Shown here: positions 43,253 through 53,010 of the stretch, one piece after another
How the letters are laid out: each line of letters starts with the position of its first letter
How positions within the stretch are numbered: position 1 is the first letter of the stretch
Assembly: GCF_001442625.1 (NCBI RefSeq)
Contig: NZ_LMZQ01000004.1
Location: forward strand, 124,001-188,000
DNA length: 64,000 nt
Reading direction: 5' to 3'
From: Pedobacter ginsenosidimutans
GTDB taxonomy: Bacteria; Bacteroidota; Bacteroidia; Sphingobacteriales; Sphingobacteriaceae
The notes under the pieces: model-generated
The model's input: only the letters and a program-made list of their open reading frames with translations
Databases searched by the model: none
What the model was told of the DNA's origin: nothing
Position numbers and translations under genes: made by a program

Positions 43253-46096
43253 ATGAAATCCCTAAAACTGTTCTCCTCCGTTTTTTTCATGCTTGTTATA
43301 CACCAGCTACAAGCACAGGAAAAACCAGCGTTAGGCTGGAAAGATGTATCTAAATGGACCTTTAATAGACCTGCTACTTTATCGCCCAACGGCGAATGGA
43401 TTGCGCTGGCCAGTGGCCCGGTTGAGGGAGATCTAAAGATGACGATCAGAAAAACCAATGATACTTTAAGCCGCAACTACCCGATTGGAGCAATGGCCAA
43501 TAGCATCTCATTTTCAAACGATTCAAAATTTGCTGCTTTTAAAGTTGCACTTAAGGATAGCGAAGCCAAAGCAGCAAAGAAAACAAACAAACCGGTTTAT
43601 GATAAACTCTTGCTGGTTTCGTTAAGTGATAATAAACAGACGACTTTCGAAAAGGTAAAAAGTTTTAGCTTTTCTGAAAAATCACCTGAATGGATTGCCA
43701 TCCAATTTGCTCCGGCAGAAAATGCTTCTAAAGAGAAAGATGCACCAAAAGGTACCGACGTACTGCTTTACAACCTGATCACCAAAAAAAGTTACAACGT
43801 CGGTAATGTTTCGGAATTTGCATTTAACAAAACAGGAAGCCAGTTTGCTTATGTTATCGATGCAGCAGGGCAAAATGGAAACGGTATTTTTTTACGTGAT
43901 ATGAAAACAGGCATTACCACGGCGCTTGATAATGATAAAGCTGTTTATCAGAAACTGGGGTGGAATGAACAGGGAACTGCATTTGCTTTGCTTAAGGCCA
44001 ATAAAAACGATAAATATAAAGATGATGTTTACAGTATGCTTGGTTTTAACAAAATCAATGGAGATTTAACAAACAAAGTAATATATAATGGTATTGACGA
44101 CAAAATATTCCCGGCCAATATGGGCATCAACACCAATGCTACCCCATTCTGGTCTGACGATCAAACCGTGTTGTTCCTTGGCGTTAATACATTAACTAAA
44201 AAGGAAGATAAGAAAGAAGAAAAAAAGGAGGATAAGAAATCAGACACTTTAGCCAAGGCAAAACCTGAGGTTAAAAAAGATGATATCGAGAAACCTGATA
44301 TGATTATCTGGAATTGGCAGGATAAAAGACTACAATCGGCCCAACAAACGCAAGAAATGCGCGATAAAAATTTTAGTTATTTAAGTGCTTACCGCATTGC
44401 GGATAAAAAATTCATCCAACTCGCAGATAGCAACATGCGCTCAGTTAGTGTAAACCCGAAAAGTTTATACGCGATTGGGTACGATAATTCGAAATATGAG
44501 CTGATGGGAAATTTAGATGGACAAAGCTATGTGGATGTTTATCTGATCGATCTTAAAACCTTTGGCAAGAAATTACTATTTGAGAAAATGTATGCCTCTA
44601 ATGGTGGAAGACTTGTGATTGCACCAAATGGAACTTTAGCCAGCTATTATTTAGACGGTGTATTTTATAGCATTAATTTAGAAAGCGGAAAAACGGCTAA
44701 TCTTACCGGCAAGATTAAATCTTCTTTTGTCGATGAATTAGATGACCATAACGTAATAAAACCAGCCACGCAAAACCTGGGCTGGTCAGCTGATTCTAAA
44801 TATGCATTGATTAAGGATAATTACGATTTATGGAAAATCTCTGCTGACGGAAACAGTATCACTCCATTATCAGATAATTGGAAAAGCAAGAAAACCGAAG
44901 TAGCCACCCGTTTCCGCGTTGATGCTGATGAGAAAGGTGTTGATTTAAGCAAAGACCAGTATTTTGCGGTATTTAATACCAAAAACAAGAAAAATGGCAT
45001 TGGGATTTTACCAGCAGGTAAATCTAAGATCAATATTTTGTTCCTAGACGACAATGCTTACCAAAGTTTTTCAAAAGCCGAACAAGCTAAAGTTTTTACT
45101 TATACCAAAAGTAATTTTCAGCAATCGCCAGATTATTATGTAAGTACAACGGGCGATTTAAGTACTGCCAAAAAAGTAACCACAAATACTCCAGATCAGG
45201 CCAAATATGCATGGTCTTCGGGTGTAAAACTAATTGACTATGTGAGTGCAAATGGCGATAGCTTACAAGCGGCCATTTATTTACCTGCCAATTATGTTCC
45301 CGGAAAGGCTTATCCTACCATCACATACATTTACGAAAGGTTGACTGATGACCTGAATACTTATACCATGCCTACATTTCCTGGTGGAGGTTTCAACAAA
45401 GCGATGTATACCAGCAATGGATACGCAGTTTTAATGCCCGATATTAAATATAAGCTGAATGATCCGGGCATGTCGGCCGTTGCCTGCGTAGTACCTGCGG
45501 TAAAGGCAGCCATTGCTACCGGAATTGTTGACGAAAAAAATGTGGCTATCCATGGTCACTCATGGGGTGGTTACCAAACTTCATTTTTAATTACCCAAAC
45601 CAATATTTTTAAAGCGGCCGCAGCAGGAGCACCTTTAACCAACATGATCAGCATGTACAGCTTAATCTATTGGAATAGCGGTGGCACAAACCAAGCCATT
45701 TTCGAAGCCAGTCAAGGTAGGTTAACGCCTGGTTATTGGGATAACTGGGATGCTTTCGCACGCAACTCCCCAGTGTATCACATCAAAAAAGTACAAACTC
45801 CATTATTGCTTTTACACAATGATAAAGATGGGGCTGTAGATTTTACCCAGGGCATTGAATATTACAATGGTTTAAGAAGGTTAAACAAACCTGTTGTTAT
45901 GATTACCTATCGTGGCGAAAATCACGGAATTGCAAAATTGCCTAACCGTAAAGATTATGCTGTACGGATGATGGAATACTTTGACTATATGCTTAAAGGA
46001 AAACCTGCTCCTGAATGGTGGAGCAAGGGGGTAAATCGATTAGATATGGAAAAACACTTAGAGGCAAGAGCTTTTGATGGTGGCGAAGAGAATTGA
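43253..46096 (+). CDS. Secreted S9 family prolyl oligopeptidase-like serine peptidase
   Basis: Exported peptidase of 947 aa. The signal peptide (MKSLKLFSSVFFMLVIHQLQAQ-EKP) supports ATG at 43253; the frame reaches back to 43196. A long beta-propeller half is followed by the alpha/beta hydrolase domain: nucleophile Ser in HGHSWGGYQTSFL, Asp in HNDKDGAVDFTQG and His in YRGENHGI. A Lys/Glu-rich linker (KKEDKKEEKKEDKK) lies near residue 325. Likely digests peptides in the periplasm. Followed by the terminator at 46106. Confidence 0.9.
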   Translation: MKSLKLFSSVFFMLVIHQLQAQEKPALGWKDVSKWTFNRPATLSPNGEWIALASGPVEGDLKMTIRKTNDTLSRNYPIGAMANSISFSNDSKFAAFKVALKDSEAKAAKKTNKPVYDKLLLVSLSDNKQTTFEKVKSFSFSEKSPEWIAIQFAPAENASKEKDAPKGTDVLLYNLITKKSYNVGNVSEFAFNKTGSQFAYVIDAAGQNGNGIFLRDMKTGITTALDNDKAVYQKLGWNEQGTAFALLKANKNDKYKDDVYSMLGFNKINGDLTNKVIYNGIDDKIFPANMGINTNATPFWSDDQTVLFLGVNTLTKKEDKKEEKKEDKKSDTLAKAKPEVKKDDIEKPDMIIWNWQDKRLQSAQQTQEMRDKNFSYLSAYRIADKKFIQLADSNMRSVSVNPKSLYAIGYDNSKYELMGNLDGQSYVDVYLIDLKTFGKKLLFEKMYASNGGRLVIAPNGTLASYYLDGVFYSINLESGKTANLTGKIKSSFVDELDDHNVIKPATQNLGWSADSKYALIKDNYDLWKISADGNSITPLSDNWKSKKTEVATRFRVDADEKGVDLSKDQYFAVFNTKNKKNGIGILPAGKSKINILFLDDNAYQSFSKAEQAKVFTYTKSNFQQSPDYYVSTTGDLSTAKKVTTNTPDQAKYAWSSGVKLIDYVSANGDSLQAAIYLPANYVPGKAYPTITYIYERLTDDLNTYTMPTFPGGGFNKAMYTSNGYAVLMPDIKYKLNDPGMSAVACVVPAVKAAIATGIVDEKNVAIHGHSWGGYQTSFLITQTNIFKAAAAGAPLTNMISMYSLIYWNSGGTNQAIFEASQGRLTPGYWDNWDAFARNSPVYHIKKVQTPLLLLHNDKDGAVDFTQGIEYYNGLRRLNKPVVMITYRGENHGIAKLPNRKDYAVRMMEYFDYMLKGKPAPEWWSKGVNRLDMEKHLEARAFDGGEEN

Positions 46097-46105
46097 TTAT
46101 TTTGA

Positions 46106-46144
46106 GAAAGCCTCAGATCTATTAGACCTGAGGCTTTCTTTTTA
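46106..46144. terminator. Terminator between convergent S9 peptidase and argE-like gene
   Basis: GAAAGCCTCAG, 11-base loop, CTGAGGCTTTC, then TTTTTATT. Perfect 11-bp stem; its T-tail overlaps the stop codon of the argE-like gene. Confidence 0.85.
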
Positions 46145-47212
46145 TTTACCGTTTATTACCGGTTTTAACATATTAACATATCCCTCAACTCCTTCGGCTA
46201 CTTCTCTAACATATAAAAACTCATCAGCCATGTGCGAGCGGCCAGAAAATCCTGGACCGCATTTTACCGATGGGATATCTAACAACGCCTGATCGGAAGT
46301 AGTAGGCGAACCATAAGTGGTTTTTCCAAGGGCAACACCAGCCTGAACAACCGGATGGTTTTTATCAATCGACGATGGTTTTAAACGGATAGAGCGTGGG
46401 GTAACATCACAATCAACATTTGCCCTGATGATCTCTAAAACCTCTTCATTAGTGTAAGCATCTGTTACACGAACATCAACCGTAAAAGTACAATTTGCCG
46501 GAACAACGTTATGTTGCGAACCTGCGTTGATAATCGTAACCGTCATTTTTAATGGCCCGAAAACCTCCGATACTTTGGGAAACTGATAGTTTCTAAACCA
46601 CTCAATATCTTTTAACGCTTTGTAAATGGCATTCTCTCCCTCTTCGCGAGCAGCATGACCAGCTTTACCATGCGATACACAATCCAACACCAACAAGCCA
46701 CGTTCTGCAATGGCTAAATTCATTTCTGTCGGTTCGCCAACGATACCAAACTCCAGTTCGCCCAAATCAGGAAGAACCAATTCTAATCCATTATTACCAG
46801 AAATTTCTTCCTCGGCAGTAGCTGCCAAACAGATATTGTATTTTAAATCTGCCTGCTCATAATAATATAAAAACGTTCCGATTAGCGACACTAAACAACC
46901 ACCAGCATCATTACTGCCCAAACCAAACAGTTTATCACCTTCAATTGCAGCATCGTAAGGATCGCGGGTATAACCAGAATTAGGCTTAACCGTATCGTGA
47001 TGTGAATTTAAAAGCAATGTTGGCTTAGCCGGATCAAAATGTTTGTTGTAAGCCCAAACGTTATTCATTTTACGCTGAGTCTTAACCCCTCTCTCCTCCA
47101 AAAACTGCGCAATTAAATTCGCCGTCCGATCTTCTTCTTTACTAAAAGACTGGATGCGGATCAACTGTCGCAATAAATCCAGACTTTCTTTTTGTATATT
47201 TTCTAATAACAT
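46142..47212 (-). CDS. argE: M20 family deacylase, ArgE-like (N-acyl-ornithine/citrulline deacetylase)
   Basis: Zinc/cobalt deacylase of the M20/DapE/ArgE group, 356 aa. Metal ligands appear in LLNSHHDTVKP, GLGSNDAGGCLVS, AATAEEEISGNNG, and GEPTEMNLAIAERG; the dimerisation segment is in the middle. In an acylated pathway it would remove the acyl group from N-acylcitrulline rather than from N-acetylornithine, as reported in other Bacteroidota. Last gene of the arginine cluster. Confidence 0.85.
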   Translation of the reverse strand: MLLENIQKESLDLLRQLIRIQSFSKEEDRTANLIAQFLEERGVKTQRKMNNVWAYNKHFDPAKPTLLLNSHHDTVKPNSGYTRDPYDAAIEGDKLFGLGSNDAGGCLVSLIGTFLYYYEQADLKYNICLAATAEEEISGNNGLELVLPDLGELEFGIVGEPTEMNLAIAERGLLVLDCVSHGKAGHAAREEGENAIYKALKDIEWFRNYQFPKVSEVFGPLKMTVTIINAGSQHNVVPANCTFTVDVRVTDAYTNEEVLEIIRANVDCDVTPRSIRLKPSSIDKNHPVVQAGVALGKTTYGSPTTSDQALLDIPSVKCGPGFSGRSHMADEFLYVREVAEGVEGYVNMLKPVINGK

Positions 47213-47324
47213 AGTATCAAGTAATTAGTATTAAGTATCAAGACTAAACCCGTCTTTAAACTTTCTACCTTTTATTTTGGCTTTCAGTTTTATGTTTGCG
47301 ATTAAGACTTTATGCCCAATACCG

Positions 47325-48137
47325 CTAACCCTCTTTAGTATACAGATTTCCTGCTTTTAAAGCCGAAAGTTTAATACCTTTTATCAATGATGAGCTAAAA
47401 CCGTTATGTTCCATTTCATTTAAACCTGCTATGGTACAACCTTTCGGCGAAGTTACCTTATCTATTTCTGATTCTGGGTGTGTTCCGTGTAATAAAAGCA
47501 AATCGGCAGCTCCTTTAGCCGTTTGAACAGCCATTTTCAAAGCTTCATCAGCATGAAAACCGATTTCTACCCCACCTTGTGATGCCGCCCTAATTGCCCT
47601 TAAAAAAAACGCAATCCCGCATGCACAAAGCGCTGTTGCCGAAGTCATTAAATCTTCATTTATTTTCACCACAGAGCCTACTGTTTCGAACATTTTAGTC
47701 ACACTTGCAATATTTTCTCCTGAGGCGTTATCGCTGGCCATGCAAGTCATTGATTGACCAATAGCAATTGCCGTGTTGGGCATCACCCTGATTACCTCAA
47801 CATCATCACCTAATTTTTCTCTAACCGCAGCACAACTCACGCCAGAAATTACCGAAATAACCAAATGTTTGGCCGGAACAATTGAAGTTTGAATTTCATC
47901 TAAAACCGTATTTAATTGTTGCGGCAGAACAGCCAAAATCACCACATCAGCATCAACTACAGCCTGTTTATTGTTATTGCTTACATTAAAACCGGCTTCG
48001 GCAAAAGATTTTAAATGGTCGATATTTCTACGGGTAAGCGTAATGTTGTCTGCTTGAGCAAAGTCGGCTTTTACCAAACCTTTCGCTAAAGATAAACCGA
48101 TATTTCCGCTACCAATTATGGCTATTTTTTTTTTCAT
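47325..48137 (-). CDS. proC: Pyrroline-5-carboxylate reductase
   Basis: NAD(P)H-dependent last step of proline synthesis, 270 aa. Rossmann start IAIIGSGNIGLSLAKGL, middle ILAVLPQQL and VIRVMPNTAIAIGQSM, and the C-terminal signature VTSPKGCTIAGLNEMEHNGF. Its placement within the arginine cluster joins two glutamate-derived pathways. Confidence 0.94.
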   Translation of the reverse strand: MKKKIAIIGSGNIGLSLAKGLVKADFAQADNITLTRRNIDHLKSFAEAGFNVSNNNKQAVVDADVVILAVLPQQLNTVLDEIQTSIVPAKHLVISVISGVSCAAVREKLGDDVEVIRVMPNTAIAIGQSMTCMASDNASGENIASVTKMFETVGSVVKINEDLMTSATALCACGIAFFLRAIRAASQGGVEIGFHADEALKMAVQTAKGAADLLLLHGTHPESEIDKVTSPKGCTIAGLNEMEHNGFSSSLIKGIKLSALKAGNLYTKEG

Positions 48138-48224
48138 GTGGTTCGTTTATTATTTCCTTTCGGACTGGTTACATAGATTTATATTTTTGTTGGAAAAGCA
48201 GGTTCAGTAATTCTATTGATGTTC

Positions 48225-48353
48225 AGTCCTGCTATACACTTCAATCTTTTCTAACTTCAGCCATTCCATCCATTATCGTCATTGCGAGGAGGAACGACGT
48301 GGCAATCTTTCTCATTTTGAACACAAAAAGTATTTCCGTTTCTATCAGGTTTA
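48225..48353 (+). repeat. Composite intergenic repeat, copy B
   Basis: Outer halves AGTCCTGCTATACACTTCAA and AAAAAGTATTTCC...CTATCAGGTTTA match the copy at 10031-10122. The centre holds a different guest with CGTCATTGCGAGGAGGAACG-type REP sequence. The proC/argB spacer contains nothing else recognisable. Confidence 0.7.
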
Positions 48354-48433
48354 AATGACAAAGCCAACATTAATCGGTTTCCTTTCCTTTCTAATCCCAA
48401 AACCTTCCGCCTTCAACCTTTCTACACTCTACC

Positions 48434-49264
48434 TTATTTTAACATTTTGGTGCCAAAAGTTCCCTCGGCAAGTTCAGCGAGCTCATCGGCTTTGCCGATA
48501 TAAACCGCAGAAACTCCTTTCTTAATCGCTTCAAAGGCATTGTGCAGTTTAGGGATCATTCCACCTTGCACAGTTCCATCGGCTTTTAAACCTTCAAACT
48601 CATCGGCTTTGATTTCTCTTACAACAGAAGCATCATCATTAACATCCCGAAGTACCCCTTTTTTCTCAAAGCAATATACCAAACGTGTTTCATACAAGTT
48701 CGACATCGCTACTGCAACAGAAGAAGCAATGGTATCAGCATTGGTATTTAGAAGCTGAGTATCACCGTCATGTGTAATTGCACATAAAACAGGAACAAAG
48801 CCAGCATTTAATAAAGTGCCTAAAGTGTTCGCTGAAACAGAATTTTCATCTAAATCGCCAACAAAACCATAATCAATTACGGCTCCAGCCATAGGACCAC
48901 CTTCCAGGCCATAGGTTTTGGTAATAACAGGTCTTTTTTTCGCCTTAATGATATTACCATCTGCGCCGGTTAAACCAATCGCATTACTTCCTTTGGCCTG
49001 TAGTTGGGCAACCATATTTTTATTGATCAGTCCGGCGTAAACCATCGTTACAATACGCAGTGTTTCGATATCGGTAATTCTTCTTCCCTCAACCATTTTG
49101 GCTTCAATGCCCAACGATTCGCCCAGTTCAGTTGCAATTTTACCCCCGCCATGAACCAGGATTTTATCTCCTGGCAATGAAGTAAAATCCAATAAAAACT
49201 GGTGTAGGTTTTCGGAGTTATCGATTACGTTTCCGCCGATTTTTATGATAGTGAGTTGTTTCAT
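48434..49264 (-). CDS. argB: N-acetylglutamate kinase (ArgB family)
   Basis: Amino acid kinase fold, 276 aa, phosphorylating the N-acylglutamate side chain. Seen: TIIKIGGNVIDN, LVHGGGKIATELGESLG, GLTGADGNIIKAKKR, and LNTNADTIASSVAVAM, as in acylglutamate kinases. Separated from the argF-like gene by a paired-hairpin repeat. Confidence 0.94.
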   Translation of the reverse strand: MKQLTIIKIGGNVIDNSENLHQFLLDFTSLPGDKILVHGGGKIATELGESLGIEAKMVEGRRITDIETLRIVTMVYAGLINKNMVAQLQAKGSNAIGLTGADGNIIKAKKRPVITKTYGLEGGPMAGAVIDYGFVGDLDENSVSANTLGTLLNAGFVPVLCAITHDGDTQLLNTNADTIASSVAVAMSNLYETRLVYCFEKKGVLRDVNDDASVVREIKADEFEGLKADGTVQGGMIPKLHNAFEAIKKGVSAVYIGKADELAELAEGTFGTKMLK

Positions 49265-49278
49265 AATTTATTCTTACC

Positions 49279-49358
49279 GTGGTTCGTGTCTCCACGAACC
49301 ACATTAATAATTTTGTTTCACCATATTAATAATTTCGGCTCGTGAGGACACGAGCCGA
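49279..49358 (-). repeat. Paired-hairpin repeat between argF-like gene and argB, copy 2
   Basis: Hairpin GTGGTTCGTG-TCTC-CACGAACCAC (49279-49302) and hairpin TCGGCTCGTG-AGGA-CACGAGCCGA (49335-49358), both perfect 10-bp stems with 4-base loops. On the minus strand the layout matches the accB/accC copy at 16096-16200. A role in mRNA stability within the operon is conceivable. Confidence 0.8.
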
Positions 49359-49368
49359 GGCATATGAT

Positions 49369-50340
49369 TTACAATTCCTCCAACATGGCTTTTATCACCG
49401 CCTGCGCCGCCCATAAACGGTTACCTGCTTCGTGGATAACTAATGAATTTGGTCCATCCAAAATCTCTGATGATAATTCTAAATCACGACGAACTGGCAA
49501 ACAGTGCATCACTTTCGCATCGTTTGTGAACTTTAATTTTTCATTATTCATCATCCAGCCATCAGGATAAGTTAACACTTTTCCATACTCTTTATAACTA
49601 CTCCAGTTTTTCACATACACATAATCAGCACCGGCTAAAGCTTCCTCTAAATTATATTGAATATCGGCGTTAGGCGTAAAATCTTCCGAAAGCTCGTAAC
49701 CTTCTGGTTGGGCAATGGTAAAATCGATCATTCCTTCTCCCTGAGCTTTGCACATCCACTCTGCAAAAGAATTTGGTACCGCCTGAGGCAAAGCCTTTAC
49801 ATGAGGCGCCCAGGCTAAAACTACCTTTGGTTTGCGTCCATCGGGTTTCTTTGTCCAGGTTTCGTGAATGGTAATAATATCGGCAAAGCTTTGTAAAGGG
49901 TGACGTGTTGCACTCTCTAAACTCACCACAGGTACCGCACAATATTTCACAAATTTATTGAAGAAATCTTCGCTATAATCTTCCTCGCGGTTATTCAGTT
50001 TTGGAAAAGATCGCAAGCCTAAAATATCGCAATATTGGCCCATCACCGCAGCAGCTTCGCGGATATGTTCAACTGTCGAACCATTCATCACCACACCATC
50101 CTGTGTTTCTAAAGCCCAGCCTTCTTTATCCAGATTCATCACCATTACATTCATACCTAAGTTTAAGGCCGCTTTTTGGGTACTTAACCGGGTACGTAAA
50201 CTTGGATTCATAAAAACTAAACCTAAGGTTTTGTTCTTACCTAAATCTTGGTGCGCATAAGGATTCGCCTTTAACGCTAGCGCATCATTTACAAACTGTT
50301 TGATGCTTGGAACATCGTGTACGGAAGTGAAAAGTTTCAT
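49369..50340 (-). CDS. N-acylornithine carbamoyltransferase (ArgF-like)
   Basis: Transcarbamylase of 323 aa. The carbamoyl-phosphate loop is FMNPSLRTRLSTQKAALNLG, with ESATRHPLQSFADI and VMHCLPVRRDLELSSEI. The substitutions from standard ornithine carbamoyltransferase (no DxxxSMG loop) and the clustering fit the N-acetyl- or N-succinylornithine transcarbamylases described from Xanthomonas and Bacteroides. Which acyl group it uses cannot be settled from sequence alone. Confidence 0.9.
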   Translation of the reverse strand: MKLFTSVHDVPSIKQFVNDALALKANPYAHQDLGKNKTLGLVFMNPSLRTRLSTQKAALNLGMNVMVMNLDKEGWALETQDGVVMNGSTVEHIREAAAVMGQYCDILGLRSFPKLNNREEDYSEDFFNKFVKYCAVPVVSLESATRHPLQSFADIITIHETWTKKPDGRKPKVVLAWAPHVKALPQAVPNSFAEWMCKAQGEGMIDFTIAQPEGYELSEDFTPNADIQYNLEEALAGADYVYVKNWSSYKEYGKVLTYPDGWMMNNEKLKFTNDAKVMHCLPVRRDLELSSEILDGPNSLVIHEAGNRLWAAQAVIKAMLEEL

Positions 50341-50341
50341 A

Positions 50342-50376
50342 TTAAGGTATAAGGTTTAAGGTGTTGGGTTTAAGGT
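50342..50376 (+). repeat. Heptad repeat tract 1 (TTAAGGT)n
   Basis: Five exact 7-base units (TTAAGGT, ATAAGGT, TTAAGGT, GTTGGGT, TTAAGGT) directly after the argF-like gene's ATG on the other strand, within the argD/argF spacer. Confidence 0.85.
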
Positions 50377-50446
50377 TTTCCCTTCACCTGCTCTTAAAAA
50401 TTTCAATAAAATAAGCTTGCACTAATTTTAAATGAATGTTTTTTTA

Positions 50447-51577
50447 TTATTTCACCAATTTACTAAAAGCTGCCAAAAACTCATCAGCATGTGCTTTTGT
50501 TAAATTTAAGGCCGGCAATAAACGGATCACATTCGGTTTTGCCTCGCCGGTAAAAATATGGTATGTAAATAATAATTCTTTTTTAACATGCGCCAGTTCG
50601 GCAGGTAATTCGATACCGATCATTAATCCACGGCCACGTACTTCTACCACCTGCTCAAATTTCTTCAATTCGGTAATTAAGTAACTTCCCACTTCTTGTG
50701 CATTTTTCATCAGATTTTCCTGTTGCATCACTTCTAAAACAGCTAAAGCCGCAGCACAAGCTAAATGGTTACCACCGAAAGTTGTACCTAACTCTCCATG
50801 CCAAGGTTTAAATTTAGGTGCAATAGAGATCCCTGCCACCGGAAAGCCGTTACCCATTCCTTTTGCCATGGTATAAACATCTGCTTCAACCCCGGAATAA
50901 TCGTGTGAGTAAAACGTTCCGGTACGTCCGTAGCCGCATTGTACACTATCGGCAATGTAAACCGCATTATATTCGTCGCAAAGTGAACGGATTTTCTGCA
51001 AGAAACTCTTCGAAGCTTCTTTGATCCCGCCAACACCTTGAATGCCCTCAATAATAACGGCCGAAATTTCATTGCCTTGTGCTTTAAAAGTTTCTTCTAA
51101 CGCAACCTCATTATTAAAAGGCAAAAAGATTACATTTTCGGTCTGGTTAACAGGTGCTACAATTTTAGGATTATCGGTTACGGCAACTGCCAAAGATGTA
51201 CGTCCGTGGAAAGCGCCTGTAAAAGCAATTACCTTTTTTCTTCCGTTATAAAATGAAGCTAATTTTAAGGCATTTTCATTTGCCTCCGCTCCAGAATTAC
51301 ATAAAAAGAGCTGAAAGTCTTTTTTACCAGAAACTGTTCCCAATAATTCTGCAAGCTGAACCTGCAAAGGAATTTTCACCGAGTTAGAGTAAAAACCAAC
51401 CTTATTTAACTGATCGGTTAAGCGGTTTACATAATGTGGGTTAGTATGGCCGATTGAAATTACAGCATGACCGCCATATAAATCTAAATATTGTTGTTCG
51501 TTAGCATCCCAAACATTACTGCCGGCTGCTTTGGTTATTTCTATATCGTTAAGTGGGTAAACGTCGAATAGTTGCAT
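50447..51577 (-). CDS. argD: N-acylornithine aminotransferase ArgD family
   Basis: Class III aminotransferase of 376 aa. Signs: YLDLYGGHAVISIGHTNP, NSGAEANENALKLA, AFHGRTSLAVAVT, IIEGIQGVGGI, and the PLP Lys in YTMAKGMGNGFPVAG. The longest frame starts with GTG at 51628 and would translate a heptad repeat; ATG at 51577 (MQLFDVYPLNDIEI) is clearly better. Confidence 0.93.
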   Translation of the reverse strand: MQLFDVYPLNDIEITKAAGSNVWDANEQQYLDLYGGHAVISIGHTNPHYVNRLTDQLNKVGFYSNSVKIPLQVQLAELLGTVSGKKDFQLFLCNSGAEANENALKLASFYNGRKKVIAFTGAFHGRTSLAVAVTDNPKIVAPVNQTENVIFLPFNNEVALEETFKAQGNEISAVIIEGIQGVGGIKEASKSFLQKIRSLCDEYNAVYIADSVQCGYGRTGTFYSHDYSGVEADVYTMAKGMGNGFPVAGISIAPKFKPWHGELGTTFGGNHLACAAALAVLEVMQQENLMKNAQEVGSYLITELKKFEQVVEVRGRGLMIGIELPAELAHVKKELLFTYHIFTGEAKPNVIRLLPALNLTKAHADEFLAAFSKLVK

Positions 51578-51580
51578 TTT

Positions 51581-51615
51581 TTGAGGTATAAGGTTTGAGG
51601 TGTAAGGTTTAAGGT
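51581..51615 (+). repeat. Heptad repeat tract 2 (TTAAGGT-like)
   Basis: TTGAGGT, ATAAGGT, TTGAGGT, GTAAGGT, TTAAGGT in exact register, between the argD start and the end of the four-helix-bundle gene. It faces the inverted tract at 51988-52022. Confidence 0.85.
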
Positions 51616-51981
51616 TTTTTCCCTCCACTTCTCAAAAATTTTAAAAATGAAATTAGCATTGCCCTAACTTCGTTAATTGATTGGTTCACTTTTAGATAAT
51701 CATCTTCACTTATATACTTTAATTCAGAAGCACATAAACAACAATAATCTATCTCGTTGGCAGAACCTAAAGCATTATCAAGAAAATGTGCAAAATCTTT
51801 ATCTGTAAATCTTCCACATCCTTCAACAATATTCAAGGGTATAGATAAGGAAGCCCGGGTAAGTTGCGAGGTTAATTCGAACCGCTCTTCTTTTGGAAAT
51901 TGTGTCGAAATATTTTTCTTTATGAACATATTCAACTCATGTGATTTCTTCCAAACGTCAAGTTTTTTTGTAATCTCTCAT
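51609..51981 (-). pseudogene. Four-helix-bundle (S23-like) gene with frameshift
   Basis: Continuous reading from 51935 gives FIKKNISTQFPKEERFELTSQLTRASLSIPLNIVEGCGRF, lacking the normal start. The missing N-terminus (RDYKKLDVWKKSHELN) is encoded just upstream from ATG at 51981 in another frame. The break is a run of seven A on the coding strand (51963-51969); six would restore a 123-aa protein. Homologs are small helical proteins first seen as ORFs in 23S rRNA intervening sequences. Either a slippage mutation, phase variation or a sequencing error. Confidence 0.85.
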
Positions 51982-51987
51982 TGCTTT

Positions 51988-52022
51988 ACCTTACGCCTTA
52001 AACCCTACACCCTTTACCCTAT
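51988..52022 (-). repeat. Heptad repeat tract 3 (ACCCTAA-like, inverted)
   Basis: ACCTTAC, GCCTTAA, ACCCTAC, ACCCTTT, ACCCTAT in exact register, in opposite orientation to tract 2. Tracts 2 and 3 thus flank the four-helix-bundle gene as inverted repeats. Confidence 0.85.
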
Positions 52023-53003
52023 TTAAAAATTAGCGGCTTTTAACTTAAGTCCTGCTGTTTCATCCAAGCCGAACATTAAATTCATATTCTGAACCGCTTG
52101 TCCGCTGGCACCTTTTAACAGGTTATCAATGATACTGATGATAAATAATTTACCACCGTGTTTTTCTATATGTACCAATGCCTTGTTGGTGTTCACAACC
52201 TGTTTTAGATCGATGTTTTTCCGGCTTACATGCGTAAAAGGGTGGGCACTATAATATGCTTCGTAAATATTTTGCGCTTCTTCTAAACTTAAATCACTTT
52301 CCAGGTACATCGCAGCCAAAATACCTCTGGTAAATGCACCACGCTGTGGGATAAAACTTAAAGCTTCAGAAAGTGATGGTTGCAACTGCAACAAACTCTC
52401 GGTAATCTCATTCAGATGCTGGTGTTCGAATGCTTTATAAATCGAAAGATTGTTGTTTCTCCAGCTAAAGTGCGAAGTGGTAGCTAAACTCTGTCCTGCA
52501 CCGGTAGATCCGGTGGTAGCATTGATGTGAACCTCATTCTGAATCAACCCTTTTGAAGCCAAAGGCAACAAGCCCAATTGAATACAAGTTGCAAAACAGC
52601 CAGGGTTAGCAATATTTTTAGCTACTTTAATTTTATCGTGGTTTAGTTCGGGTAATCCGTAAACAAAGTCTTTGGTCGAAAAGCTGGCATTTGCATGCAA
52701 CCTGAAATCCTGAGACAAATCGATAATTTTAATGTTATCGTTAATTGGATTAGCAGCCAAAAACTTTTTCGCATCGCCATGGCCAACACAAAGGAAAAGC
52801 ACATCGATATCCTGCGGAATATCGCTTACAAACTTTAAATCTGTATCGCCGATCAGATCAGTATGCACATCAGAAATTAAGTTTCCGGCATTACTTGTAC
52901 TGTTTACAAAAGCAATTTCAACATTCGGGTGGTTAACCAAAATACGTAACATTTCGCCTCCGGTGTAACCCGCACCACCAATTATTCCTGCTTTAATTTT
53001 CAT
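52023..53003 (-). CDS. argC: N-acetyl-gamma-glutamyl-phosphate reductase
   Basis: NADPH-dependent reductase of the arginine pathway, 326 aa. Rossmann motif AGIIGGAGYTGGEMLRIL, the catalytic Cys in NPGCFATCIQLGLLPL and HFSWRNNN. The length is on the short side but complete. First gene downstream of argG in the operon. Confidence 0.94.
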   Translation of the reverse strand: MKIKAGIIGGAGYTGGEMLRILVNHPNVEIAFVNSTSNAGNLISDVHTDLIGDTDLKFVSDIPQDIDVLFLCVGHGDAKKFLAANPINDNIKIIDLSQDFRLHANASFSTKDFVYGLPELNHDKIKVAKNIANPGCFATCIQLGLLPLASKGLIQNEVHINATTGSTGAGQSLATTSHFSWRNNNLSIYKAFEHQHLNEITESLLQLQPSLSEALSFIPQRGAFTRGILAAMYLESDLSLEEAQNIYEAYYSAHPFTHVSRKNIDLKQVVNTNKALVHIEKHGGKLFIISIIDNLLKGASGQAVQNMNLMFGLDETAGLKLKAANF

Positions 53004-53010
53004 ATTTAAA

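Noticed and set aside
51578..51628. GTG start for argD
   Set aside because: The extension translates the heptad repeat. The ATG at 51577 matches the family start.
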